Positions 7,909 through 16,781 of a stretch of 28,978 bases of DNA are shown one piece after another. The position numbers were made by a program, and so were the translations under genes. The notes under the pieces are model-generated. The model did no database searches. It was given only the letters and a program-made list of their open reading frames with translations, and was not told the origin of the DNA. Each line of letters begins with the position of its first letter. The first letter of the stretch is position 1. The DNA comes from Nemertoderma westbladi (taxonomy: Eukaryota; Xenacoelomorpha; Nemertodermatida; Nemertodermatidae). The stretch spans positions 1-28,978 of the forward strand of contig JAUCBJ010001422.1 of the NCBI GenBank assembly GCA_032718475.1, written 5' to 3'.

Positions 7909-8375
7909 TTACTTGGGATCATGGACCCGAAAGTCAGGTGTCGGATACATAAGGCAGCATTGAAGAGTTTGGCAGTCCTATAGAATAAAACGGAATCTCA
8001 AGGTGCGATTATTTAGTGCAGTAGTAAAGCCATACTATTATTTGGGAGTCCATGCTGGGCTCTAACTACAGAGGATATCTGGATGTTACTTCTACAAGAA
8101 TGCTGTGCCAGATTCATTGTGTCAAGCACAACTGACACATCTCCATTCAGACTCTACACAACCATGGAGGTGTTTCATTAGTCTCGCCTAGCTTGATACT
8201 TTAATGGAGCTGCCTCCACTTTGCAGGACATTGCTTCCACCGTGAGGACCAGACAATAGTGTGCTTTGGCAGCCTCATGGAGTGAATAAGCATGGTGGAC
8301 AGCCTATGACCTTCTGGAGACGCCTCTTAAAGGATACTGGCCTGGAAGATGCGGATGATCTAGCAAATGTCAAAT
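7909..8375 (+). pseudogene. LINE fragment, right part (C-terminal domain after RT)
   Basis: It resumes the LINE broken at 5746 with GGGATCATGGACCCG. Degenerate translation follows the C-terminal domain of the intact copies: the GSPCWAL region (8050), the RMLCQIHCVK region (8100), FAGHCFHREDQ (8222) and WQPHGVNKHGGQPMTF (8268). Stops and small indels break the frame. It ends near GATGATCTAGCAAATGTC without the family's GTA-rich 3' tail. Confidence 0.8.
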
Positions 8376-9055
8376 GAATGGGCCTATCCCATTCAGTAAA
8401 CTTAATATTAATCTTAAAATTACTTCAGACAAATTATCAGTTTCGGCGTTAGTTTATCATTATAATTCACTGTTATTGCCTCCTGTCATTTATCATATGG
8501 AGTATTTGAGATAAACATAATTAATTATTATTATTATTATGCCTACTTGTAAAGGTTCAGGCAATTCATGTATATCGCTACCATGTTTTGACATGATTAT
8601 GGATAGGTTGACTGGTGGCTGAGTGGTATTCCAGTAATGGGAAATATAGTTGAATGGGGACTAACTCTCTGTAGTATAAGCAAATGCAATGCAACGGCAG
8701 CCATCGCGCTGCTGCGTCAATGGAGGTCTTTGGCCTTAATTCTGATTTAAGGAACATTGAAACATTTTCTAATATAACAATAATTTTAAAATATTCCAAT
8801 GGCTGTTTTTCTGAACTAGTTCTTGGTGTAATAATAGGCCCTGCCCTACAAGAACAAAACTCAGTCTGGTACACCACCACAACACCGCCTTGTAAATCCA
8901 ATCGCTGTCCATCCACAAAGTCAAGCAAGCTCCATACACCGCCCTGTCAATCACATCGCGGCTTGGCCATTAACAAAAGCCAGTTCTCGGCGGGAATCTG
9001 AGTTGAAAGGCATGCCGCAGAAGAGCGATGTAAACTGTTACCTTGAAATAATTTC
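8376..9055. other. Unassigned interval
   Basis: There is a short (ATT)n microsatellite at about 8522-8539. Short open frames on both strands near 8578-9001 overlap each other, are compositionally ordinary and resemble no family I know. I see no gene here. Confidence 0.5.
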
Positions 9056-9217
9056 AATGTCATTTCAATATGAGACAGAAAGTCTGGAATTTCGGTCCAT
9101 CGATTCCAAGGTCATTTCAATATGCCATCAATGTCATTTCAATATGAGACAGAAAGTCTGGAATTTCGGTCCATCGATTCCAAGGTCATTTCAATATGCC
9201 ATCAATGTCATTTCAAT
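9056..9217 (+). repeat. Tandem repeat, 74-bp unit, 2.2 copies
   Basis: Units start at 9056, 9130 and 9204 (AATGTCATTTCAAT). The two full units look identical, including GAGACAGAAAGTCTGG and TCGGTCCATCGATTCC, so the duplication is recent. A shorter TCATTTCAATATG motif recurs within each unit. Confidence 0.9.
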
Positions 9218-9269
9218 GTCAATGCTACTTTCAATGATATTCTATGGACACATTCTATGGACTGTATAT

Positions 9270-9795
9270 AGTATAATTTTCAAATACATGTTTGACATCG
9301 GAAATTATATTCATTATTGGCTATAGGCTTCGGAGGCCATGGTAGCCATGACCACTAGTAATGCAACATAGCACTGGTTTTATATTCATAAATATGTGTA
9401 TACACATATGTGTATATATAATATTAAATATTCAATAATCCCTCTGATTAAGAGATTCATACTATGGTGTTCCAAGAAATCTATTTTTTCGAATTTGATA
9501 TTAATATTATACTTTAATATATTCTTGGTCTATCTGCTCAAACATGTAGATTTGCACACATAACAGGTGTTCCAGGGTGATTATATAGCATCTCATATAT
9601 CAATCTTTCATTATTAGTAGTTTACTATTAGTTTGTTTTTCCTGTACATGGGAGTAACATCCTGTACTACGCACATGCTTACACACCCAGGTTAGTTAAG
9701 GAGCAGGTTACAGAAGCAAGTTGTAGAAAACACAATTTAATTGAGAATCAACAGCTTGAGAATCAACAATCAGGTGTATAGGCCTACTTAGGTTA
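9270..9795 (+). repeat. Dispersed or segmental repeat, copy 1
   Basis: It matches 25397-25945 over nearly its whole length in the same orientation. Shared anchors include GAAATTATATTCATTATTGG, TGCTCAAACATGTAGATTTG, CAGGTGTTCCAGGGTGAT and AAGGAGCAGGTTACAG. Indels separate the copies. Each lies upstream of a transporter gene (A and C), which fits either a shared duplication unit or a dispersed repeat. No coding potential was seen. Confidence 0.85.
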
Positions 9796-9882
9796 TATAA
9801 CATAGGCTATAGGCTGTGGGTGTAACATAGCGTTTACCCCCACCCCTCCCCCCACCACCCAGAGCCGGATTACCCAATGTGC
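9796..9882. other. C-rich spacer with possible transposon end
   Basis: A pyrimidine-rich run (9837-9860) precedes AGAGCCGGAT (9861-9870), which is inverted at 13017-13026. This could be a terminal inverted repeat, but no target duplication supports it. Confidence 0.3.
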
Positions 9883-9896
9883 ACATGCACAGGGGC
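9883..9896 (+). repeat. Left target-site duplication of the minus-strand LINE
   Basis: ACATGCACAGGGGC is repeated exactly at 12045-12058, bracketing the LINE insertion. The restored site would read GCACATGCACAGGGGC followed by ACCCACCACTC. Confidence 0.88.
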
Positions 9897-9937
9897 TACT
9901 ACTACTAGGATCGGCATGCTGCATTGCAGCTGCATTT

Positions 9938-11500
9938 TTAAGAATGCTGTGCCGGCTTGTCGACAAAATTGCGCTGCCACAACTCCCTATCACCCATGAC
10001 ATTTGCTAGATCATACGCATCTTCAAGGCCAGTGTCCTTTAAGATGTGTCTCAAGAAAGTCATGGGCTGTCCACCATGCTTATTCACTCCATGAGGCTGC
10101 CAAAGCACAAGATTATGCACTGGCTGGTCCTCATGGCGAAAGCAATGTCCAGCAAAGTGGAGGCGTCTTTGTACTAGTGTCAAGCTTGGGGTAAACAATG
10201 AGACATCTCCAATGTTATATTTTCAGGTTGGAGATGTGTGCATTGTACTTGACACAGTGAACCTGGCATAGCATTCTTGTGAATGTGCCATTCAGAGATT
10301 TGGTGTCCTCAGCAGTTATAATCCACATGGACTCCCATAGAGGAGTGCTGGAACTACTGCCGCTCTAAACAATTGGACCTGGAGTTTCTGATGTATTCTG
10401 TATGACTTCCAAATCCTGGAAAGCTTATTAAAGGCTGCCCATGCCTTTCCCTTACGTATTCGAAGGTCCTCACCTGACTTCCGGATCCATGATCCCAGGT
10501 AACGAAGTCGTCCATATGCTCAAGCATACCATTCTTTGATATTATGCTCATCCAGTCAGACATTTGCGGAGGACTTTCAAAGTTAACTGTAAAAATTTTG
10601 GTCTTTTTTGGTTAATAAAATGACGAACACTAGAAGCAGCCTGTTCTAATGAGCTGAGGAACCGTTGGGCTCCCTCTAGTGATACTGAGAGTACTCCTAA
10701 GTCATCAGCAAAGTCTAGATCAGTTAGGTACTTGGCAGGATTTCCTCGACTTCTGTTACCATCACCCCATCATCATTATGATGATCTAAGCACATGCTTA
10801 GAAAGTAGTCAACCACAATTATGAACAAGAATGGTGCAAGTGTGTCTCCCTGGAGGACGCCCCATAACACTTAAAATGGTTCTTTGTCATCATCAACAGT
10901 AGACACAAATGTTGTCGAACAATCGTATACTGATCTGATTGCTGCAATAATTTCATCAGGAATCCTATTTAATTAAAGTATGCTGAACATACGTGAGTTA
11001 GAGACTGAATCAAAGGCCTTGAAGAAGTTTACAAGGATAACAGCCAGATGCCTGTCTTTCTTTTCTGATAACTCTTCAATTATCCTTCAAAGTGCCAAAA
11101 TGTGCTCCATGGTCCCACGACCTTTACAGAACCCATTCTGATTTCCATGGAGCAGTCTCTCAATGGGATCCCTGATGCGATTTAATATAATTCTATGGTA
11201 TAGCTTTGCAGCAATCGAGATCAATGGGATTCCCCGAAAAGAACCATAGAGTTAGGTTGCCCTTCTTGGGAACTGTCACGAACTTATTTGTTTTAATTTC
11301 TTGTGGGACTCTTGTTGTTCTGTATGTCGTCTGTATATGGTGTTGATCTGTGTCTACTATGGTGGGATAGATGAGCTTTAAACACTCAGGTATTTTAAAG
11401 ACCTCAGGGGGCACACCATCTTCTCCACAGGTACGATTGGTCTTAATCCTCTTTGCAGCAGCCTACACATCTGCAACGGAGATATCGCCAATGGTAAAAT
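9938..11500 (-). pseudogene. LINE reverse transcriptase and C-terminal domain, broken
   Basis: On the minus strand, pieces read in order: AAAKRIKTNRTCGEDGVPPE and IPECLKLIYPTIVD (11460-11330), NQNGFCKGRGTMEH (about 11140), VNFFKAFDSVS (about 11030), the GVLQGDTLAPFLFI motif B (10870-10830), LDFADDLGVLS motif C (10715-10685), FAGHCFRHEDQPVHNLVLWQ (10150-10090), and FVDKPAQHS at the end (about 9945-9970). The catalytic FADD is legible, but the reading frame shifts repeatedly. The sequence parallels 18939-20436. Confidence 0.85.
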
Positions 11501-11520
11501 CTGGGAGTATGAAAGAAAGA

Positions 11521-11586
11521 AAGTCTCAAGAAAGATATGGGCTGTCTACCATGCTTATTCACTCCATGAGGCTGCCAAAGCAAAGA
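11521..11586 (-). repeat. Displaced fragment of the LINE C-terminal region
   Basis: On the minus strand this translates as LLWQPHGVNKHGRQPISFLR, the segment that belongs near 10040-10105. Here it lies between the endonuclease and RT parts, where LINE linker sequence is expected. It is a patch of 3'-domain sequence inserted in the same orientation. Confidence 0.8.
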
Positions 11587-11589
11587 TTC

Positions 11590-12044
11590 GGTTAACACTA
11601 TTTCTGTTAACACTATTGCTATAGGCCCAGGGCAATGTAGGTGATTGATGCAGGCTTGCATTTAAGTCTCCCAGGAATGTTAAGAATGCATGCTGATCCA
11701 CTCCATCAGTAGCTGCTTGATGATTGTGGTAGAAATTTTCCACCTCATCTACTGAGTCAACTCTATTTGGCGAGTAGCACACAATCAGAACCACCTTAGG
11801 AAACTTCTTAGCCAGTCTTCCAGAACATGAGAAGTGGCAACATATGATGCGGTTAGAGATTTGGTCTATTTTGTCCAATGCTGCATATGCAGTTGGATTC
11901 ATCAATAGTCTAATTACACCATGTCCACTATCATCTGATGATGCGAGGGCGAGTCGCCAACCACACCCAAGTCCTTCATCAGAACCTCATCAGTCTGTCC
12001 AGTCTGCATTCGGTGCTCTTGGGCCCCACCACTCAGTCTGTATT
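11590..12044 (-). pseudogene. LINE AP-endonuclease domain remnant
   Basis: The minus-strand frame ending near 11600 reads DQISNRIICCHFSCSGRLAK, VVLIVCYSPNRVDSVDEVE, then HAFLTFLGDLNAS. This matches the exonuclease-endonuclease-phosphatase fold of LINE ORFs (AYSPTN-like segment and GDFNA active-site motif, here GDLNA). The N-terminal third is absent because the copy is 5' truncated at 12044, and the sequence after GDLNA is lost into the rearranged linker. A 15-bp doublet (GTTAACACTATT, 11591-11622) marks the break. Confidence 0.78.
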
Positions 12045-12058
12045 ACATGCACAGGGGC
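12045..12058 (+). repeat. Right target-site duplication of the minus-strand LINE
   Basis: This is an exact copy of 9883-9896. Confidence 0.88.
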
Positions 12059-12876
12059 ACCCACCACTCAATACCACAACTAACCACAAAGTAAGGTGGC
12101 CCTTAGCGTAGGGTACTGGTCACATTAATCAACCTGACATTCTGTCGTGTCCAACTTTAAACGTTGAATAACCCGATCAATCCTCAATTAACTGCAACCA
12201 ATCTTTATACACAAATAGTCTCAAAAGTTTAGAAATCTTTCAAGTACAATTTGTGTAGGGCTTCGTGCAGCTCGTATACGTGATCAGCATCCTAGAAAAA
12301 CCCTAATGTCATAAAATCAGGTTGATTTGGTAATGATTTTTGATTATCAAATTTGTGCTACTTGTATTTTTCGTGCCGCACATTGACATGTACCCAAAAT
12401 GCCGTGATAAACAAGGTACGAAACACGTTTAATTTAGTGGTGATCTTTCAGTATCATATTTCCATTACTTGTTGTTTTCGTGCCCCAGGGGGCACATTCA
12501 AAATTACCAAAAAATTTTCTCGAATGTTATACCGGTATTTGAGTTCTCTAATCCTGATCAGCATTCTAAAAACCGCTATAAACGGAAAATAAATAAATTT
12601 TAGTGAACTATAAAAACTTTTGAAAATTTTAGCATGAAAAATACTGGAGATGTGTGTCAGAAAGGGACCGCACCATGAAAACTAACATAGTCACATAAAT
12701 GACGTTTGCTCTGTTGGATAATCCATTCAATTTTAGGAAAAGTTACGAAATCTCGGTTTTCCAAACAATTCTGACTCAAAGATGATGAATTAAAAAAATA
12801 TATAAAATGACAAACCCACTACCCTCACCACCTGGGCCAAATAATGTTAAATAACACTAAACAAATCCACACAGTG
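12059..12876. other. Unassigned AT-rich interval
   Basis: Only short open frames are present, with no recognisable protein, RNA or repeat motif. I see nothing supportable here. Confidence 0.5.
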
Positions 12877-13012
12877 TCCCCACCAGCCATGTGCACGGGG
12901 GTCCCCACCAGCCATGTGCACGGGGGCCCCCACCAGCCATGTGCGCGGGGGCCCCCACCAGCCATGTGCACGGGGGCCCCCACCAGCCGTGTGCACGGGG
13001 GCCCCCACCAGG
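12877..13012 (+). repeat. GC-rich minisatellite, 25-bp unit, about 5.4 copies
   Basis: The unit is approximately CCCCACCAGCCATGTGCACGGG plus GG(G/T), repeated with few substitutions. It is very G/C-skewed compared with its AT-rich surroundings. A minus-strand open frame across it only encodes the repeat (WWGPPRTW-like) and is not a gene. Confidence 0.92.
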
Positions 13013-13195
13013 CCTGATCCGGCTCTAGCTAGAGTAAACAAAATAATACAAAAAGCAAAGCTATAAATTCAACCTAAAATTTTAAAACTAACCCTAGGTG
13101 TATTGTAGTTTTTACTACACCTAATACACTATGGGGCGCCTATGCTCTCTCTATTAGTCTATTACTATTACTATTAGTCTCTATTAGTCTCTATA

Positions 13196-13550
13196 TTAGT
13201 CCCCAAAAGTCACAGTAGTCCGATAAGGCGTGAAATAATGACCTCTGTAACCCATCAGGCGTTGTGACAAGAGCACAATATCATCGGCGTAGAGTAGCAT
13301 GAATAGATGTAGGGTGCCAACGTCCAAGCTGTTGACCCCACATGTACTCATGTGACTCTCTTGGTCATTTAGAAAAAGGGAGAATAGGAGAGGGGATTCT
13401 CCCTGCAGTACACCCACTAAACAATCGAAAGATGATCAGGATCTGATTGACTTGTACATTTCACGGACAATAGTCTACTTAATTTTAACCATAAGGCTTG
13501 TCTATCAACAACAGTATCAAATGCCTTATGAAAGTCGACGAAGCTTAGTG
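13196..13550 (-). pseudogene. Second LINE family, reverse transcriptase fragment
   Basis: The minus strand reads LSFVDFHKAFDTVVD (motif A, about 13550-13505), then, after a frameshift, MGVLQGESPLLFSLFLND (motif B, about 13417-13365), and HLFMLLYADDIVLLSQ (motif C, about 13310-13260) with an intact YADD. The domain is compressed and truncated shortly after motif C. The motifs differ from the main LINE of the window (FADD, GVLQGDTLAP), so this is another family. Confidence 0.82.
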
Positions 13551-13555
13551 AGTAC

Positions 13556-13740
13556 ACATGTATTCATCAGACTTACTTTGTATGTACATTAGTACATTTG
13601 TACTCAACGAGCGTACGTAATGTTCATCTAAACCTAAATATTATGTACGTTACTACAGTTGTACTCATCAGACGTACTTTGTATGTATGTTAGTATGTTT
13701 TACTCAACGTACACATTGTATTCATCAGGCATACTAAATT
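13556..13740 (+). repeat. Degenerate tandem repeat, about 105-bp unit
   Basis: CATCAGACTTACTTTGTATG (from about 13565) recurs as CATCAGACGTACTTTGTATG (from about 13671), each followed by a TTAGTA...ACTCAACG block. A further TATTCATCAGGCATAC lies at 13719-13734. The repeat is rich in TAC/GTA steps, and no function is visible. Confidence 0.65.
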
Positions 13741-14194
13741 TATAATATTTTATTTTTTATTGTTTTTTATTTCATTTAAAATTGTGTGCGTAAGGCTTAT
13801 CGCCCTCATTCCCACCCCCTCAGTCCAATTTGTCGGATGACTCATCTTAATTTAGGGTGATCCTTCTAACAGGCAACACTTTCCTACCACCCTCCTGTAG
13901 GTCTTCCTGTCTTTTGCCCCAGTCTCCTCGTTAGTCCTAAAGCCATCGGATCTGACCTTCTATAGGTCTTCCTGTCTTGTCGATCTTGAGCTCCCCGCAT
14001 CTGAGTTTTCCTAACTTTTTAATGCGGTGTAATACTCTCCGTCACAAAAATCTTCTTCTTCTTCTTCGTTATCCTTTAATGTCTTGAAATCATACCTCCT
14101 AATTTTCCCACCGACCCTGTACTCTATGGATCTTATTTCTCAGTTTCCATCACTATAACTCTGGAATGCAGTGTCTATAACTCTATAATGGCTC
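13741..14194. other. Unassigned interval upstream of transporter A
   Basis: It holds an AT-rich start, a pyrimidine-rich stretch with TATAGGTCTTCCTGTCTT near 13962-13979 (a related CTGTAGGTCTTCCTGTCTT at 13896-13914) and a (CTT)n run at 14050-14068. No gene is recognised. Confidence 0.4.
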
Positions 14195-14419
14195 CTAATC
14201 ATCATATGAATCTTCTTCTTGTGGACCAATGCATACTTCGTAGCCTTCCACTTCGTCAAATGCTTCACTCTCTTCTTCTGGTGACATCAAAACTTTCGAT
14301 GACTCTGTGGCACCATTCAATACATGCAATGGTCTACCATCTATCGCCTCTTTGCACTTCAACAGCTCCATGTTTAACACGTCTCCCCCAACTTCCCCTT
14401 TTCCATCATCCTTCTTCAT
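14195..14419 (-). CDS. Hypothetical short acidic reading frame
   Basis: An ATG-started minus-strand frame of 74 codons begins MKKDDGKGEV and ends in an acidic stretch (EEESEAFDEVEG...QEEDSYDD). Its composition is more protein-like than that of the other stray frames, but nothing similar comes to mind. A plus-strand frame overlaps it. It could be an exon of an unseen gene, a TE remnant or chance. Confidence 0.2.
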   Translation of the reverse strand: MKKDDGKGEVGGDVLNMELLKCKEAIDGRPLHVLNGATESSKVLMSPEEESEAFDEVEGYEVCIGPQEEDSYDD

Positions 14420-14649
14420 TGTTTCATATAGAGATGGATTCTATTTCTGTTAGTTGCTGGTCAGTTCATAGTCTGATGCAGAATGGTAGGTCGAAAATAT
14501 TTACTACTGTATCTTTAATTAATATATAATATTACCAGCTAAAGAATTTCAATACTGTATTATATTTTTTTCATCCATACACTATGTTACCACTGGTGAA
14601 TGCCTACCACTTTATCTCTTGAATTAACTCTTTGAAGTTGGTCTACAAG

Positions 14650-15960
14650 ATGTCAGAAGGAGCATCTTCCATTATATCTTATGATGAAACAAATAAAATT
14701 CTTACTAATGGCAATCAAAAGGGATGGCGATTTTACATGTTAGTGGCCATGTTGCTGATGTATCAAATGATACCAGGTTGGTGTCAGAATCTACTGGAAA
14801 CATTCTTCCCAATTGTTGTAGAAGAGCGTGGTTGGTCGAAGACTTTGATTGGTGCATTATTGTCAATGTTTTCTATTGTCAGACTTATAATATACATTAG
14901 TTTCCCTCATTCTATAAAGAATTGGGGAACTCGTATCTCTTTTGGCCTATTCGGCATTATTGGGGCAATTTCACAATTGGCATTTGGGTTTGTAGAATAT
15001 TTTCCAAACAATAACAATGGATTATATATTTTCGCATGTTTTTCTCTGCGCATTATTGAAGCAATTGGACTCAACATCAGTTGTATGTATTCATACAGTC
15101 TATTGATGGATTTGTGGCCTGCACAGAGAACTTTATTAGCTAGTTTATCTATTGTTTGTGGCACTGTGGGATTCATGGCTGCACCAGTTTTTGGTTCATC
15201 CATTTTTGCTTCATTGGGTTTTGAGTTCCCATTTATAATATCGGGTTTGATTTTTCTTATTATTGTCCTTTACTGCTGGTTGGAGTCGCCATGTTATATT
15301 TACGACAGATGTGAATTGAAAGACAGACCAACTTATCTTGGGCTTCTTAAAAATCCGATAATTACAGTTATATTTATTTTGAATGTTTGTTGCAGAATTT
15401 TATCATCCTTCACCTTTGCAAACTATGCTGCCTACATTCACCACAACTACAATGTCAACCAGTACAATATTGGTCTTATTTATATGATATTTCCATGTCT
15501 TGGAACTTCTACTGGTTTAATAATGTCTGTAATCATAAAGAAATTGAAGACCATCTTACCAACTGTATTTGGTGCAATGTTACTAGCAGTGTCAATGCAA
15601 CTAATAGGTCCTACAGAGCTACTCGGTTTACCTCATGATCTCAACATCTCGATCACTGGATGTGCACTCCTAGGCATGGGGTCTGGATTATTTCGCACAC
15701 CTGCACTTGAAACACAGACACAACTGGCTGTGAATATTTGTGGTTATCATGATAATGTAGATACCAGATCACTTCTCCAACAAATGTATAGAATTGCAGT
15801 CTCCATTGGAGCTATTATAGGTCCTGTTCTTGGTGGATTCTTCAATGATTACTTTGGTATGGAACTTGCTTGTTCACTTCTCAGTTTGTTTGGGTTGCCA
15901 TTTATCTTCTCTCTGGTTGCTGTGTTCGCTTTTGGATGTTGGTTCAGTGAGAGATATTGA
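14650..15960 (+). CDS. MFS transporter, SLC18B1-like, paralogue A
   Basis: The 436-residue integral membrane protein has about twelve hydrophobic segments (roughly 27-49, 64-84, 95-116, 124-146, 160-182, 190-211, 237-258, 273-294, 301-320, 330-350, 379-399, 404-428) and a hydrophilic central loop near 212-236. FFPIVVEERGWSKTLIG, the LRIIEAIG region, GFEFPFIISG and GAIIGPVLGG resemble the SLC18B1 branch of the major facilitator superfamily. Known relatives move polyamines or amines into vesicles; the substrate here is unknown. The start is the ATG at 14650, with A at -3; the frame extends six codons upstream but only to a TTG. There is no intron in the whole coding region. The same start context (GAAGTTGGTCTACAAGATG) precedes gene C. 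Confidence 0.9.
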   Translation: MSEGASSIISYDETNKILTNGNQKGWRFYMLVAMLLMYQMIPGWCQNLLETFFPIVVEERGWSKTLIGALLSMFSIVRLIIYISFPHSIKNWGTRISFGLFGIIGAISQLAFGFVEYFPNNNNGLYIFACFSLRIIEAIGLNISCMYSYSLLMDLWPAQRTLLASLSIVCGTVGFMAAPVFGSSIFASLGFEFPFIISGLIFLIIVLYCWLESPCYIYDRCELKDRPTYLGLLKNPIITVIFILNVCCRILSSFTFANYAAYIHHNYNVNQYNIGLIYMIFPCLGTSTGLIMSVIIKKLKTILPTVFGAMLLAVSMQLIGPTELLGLPHDLNISITGCALLGMGSGLFRTPALETQTQLAVNICGYHDNVDTRSLLQQMYRIAVSIGAIIGPVLGGFFNDYFGMELACSLLSLFGLPFIFSLVAVFAFGCWFSERY

Positions 15961-16056
15961 CAAGAAGAGAAATTCACTGTGAATTGGGGGTTTGGAATTT
16001 GGACACACCTTTACTTTGTGGTATATACAGTAACTGCTTTTGGTAATAGTATTTTG
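15961..16056 (+). other. 3' flank of transporter A, related to the flank of B
   Basis: Shared blocks with 23886-23992 include ATATTGACAAGAA, AATTCACTGTGAA, ACTTTGTTG-like and GGTAATAGTATTTTGT. The flank is thus part of the duplicated unit and probably contains the 3' UTR. Confidence 0.65.
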
Positions 16057-16059
16057 TCA

Positions 16060-16092
16060 GTTTACATTAGTGTTAGTTTACATTAGTGTTGT
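16060..16092 (+). repeat. Short direct duplication at the edge of the polymerase fragment
   Basis: GTTTACATTAGTGTTA occurs twice in tandem (16060-16075 and 16076-16091, the last base differing). It may reflect the insertion junction or replication slippage. Confidence 0.7.
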
Positions 16093-16741
16093 GTTTAGAA
16101 CGCGAATCTGGCAACACAGTTTTTGTTCTAGAGGCTTCAGTTTGTTGTAAAATAGGTCGTACATCTGTAGATAGATCTAGTATAGTGCAACCGATGAACA
16201 CGCCCTGATTTAGGCAAACAGCCTCTTTAGTGAAAGTATGACCACTCATGTTGGGGGTAAAGACAACAAACGATTCGTGGTTGGGCTTAGCTAAGAGCAA
16301 ATCGCATTGCTCGTCGCTATTGCATAACCTGAAAGAAACGCGGTCTCTAACCTTTTGGAGACATTTCCCATACAAGGCATTGTTCATCAGCTTATAAAAT
16401 AGGACCTCGAATGGGTTATTTGCCGACTGTCTTTTATTCGTATTAAAACTAATGTAGTCCTTGAAAATATATTTTTGTGAGAAAGACGAGACCCTGTGAA
16501 CTTGTGTAAGTTTAAGACCGAGCTTCAAATAGAGCTGAAGTAGCTTAATATGGATACCATTTTCAACCTTATTAAACTGATGTAGTAGTAGCTTAGTACA
16601 GGTATCGTTGTATGGTCTACAGGTAGCCGTATCGGTGAGATTGTAATGCTCCCAAAGATCTTCCATGTATTCGCTAAGAAAGGATTTAGGGACTGACATC
16701 TTCTCCGCTCCTATAGGCAGATCGGCGGTCAAATCGTGAAT
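16073..16741 (-). pseudogene. Family B DNA polymerase fragment, Polinton/Maverick-type
   Basis: The minus-strand frame is open from 16741 to 16073 with no real start codon. It carries DLPIGAEKMSVPKSFLSEYM, then KLGLKLTQVHRVSSFSQ, YISFNTNKR, FYKLMNNALYGKC (polymerase motif B, K-x3-N-x-YG) and FIGCTILDLS. This arrangement is typical of the protein-primed DNA polymerases of Polintons and related adintovirus-like elements. Motif A and the exonuclease lie upstream and are missing, and motif C (DTD) is missing downstream. After ILDLS the translation no longer looks like polymerase. The piece sits inside the 3' flank of transporter A and is a relic of a larger element. No capsid, integrase or protease gene accompanies it. 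Confidence 0.78.
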
Positions 16742-16781
16742 TTATTCGCGTTATTATTGATTATTGAAATATTATGTAACT

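Larger units (their letters stand above)
9897..12044 (-). mobile_element. Non-LTR retrotransposon (LINE), degenerate, with endonuclease and RT
   Basis: This is the longest copy of the main LINE family in the window, reading right to left and bracketed by a 14-bp duplication. It runs from an AP-endonuclease remnant (11590-12044) through RT (about 10600-11460) to the C-terminal domain and a (TAG)n tail at 9897-9907. The family resembles the transposon-derived RT proteins widespread in invertebrates, of the C. elegans F52C9.6 type; the exact clade is not resolved. Many frameshifts and stops make it non-coding. Confidence 0.88.

Noticed and set aside
8578-9001. Overlapping open frames on both strands that might be a gene
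   Set aside because: No recognisable motif, mutual overlap, no better start context, and repeat-rich surroundings.
12877-13012. Possible CRISPR array or coding repeat
   Set aside because: Units are contiguous with no unique spacers, and the DNA is animal. The open frame on the minus strand only mirrors the repeat.
9861-13026. hAT-type DNA transposon bounded by AGAGCCGGAT inverted ends
   Set aside because: The outer flanks show no 8-bp duplication and no transposase is visible; kept only as a low-interest possibility.
13556-13740. Minus-strand hammerhead suggested by TCATCAG repeats
   Set aside because: No GAAA box or stem II at the required distance on the minus strand.
14632-14649. Upstream extension of transporter A (and of C at 27214)
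   Set aside because: The extended frames begin only with TTG. The ATG at 14650 and 27232 is conserved in position and has A at -3 (A).
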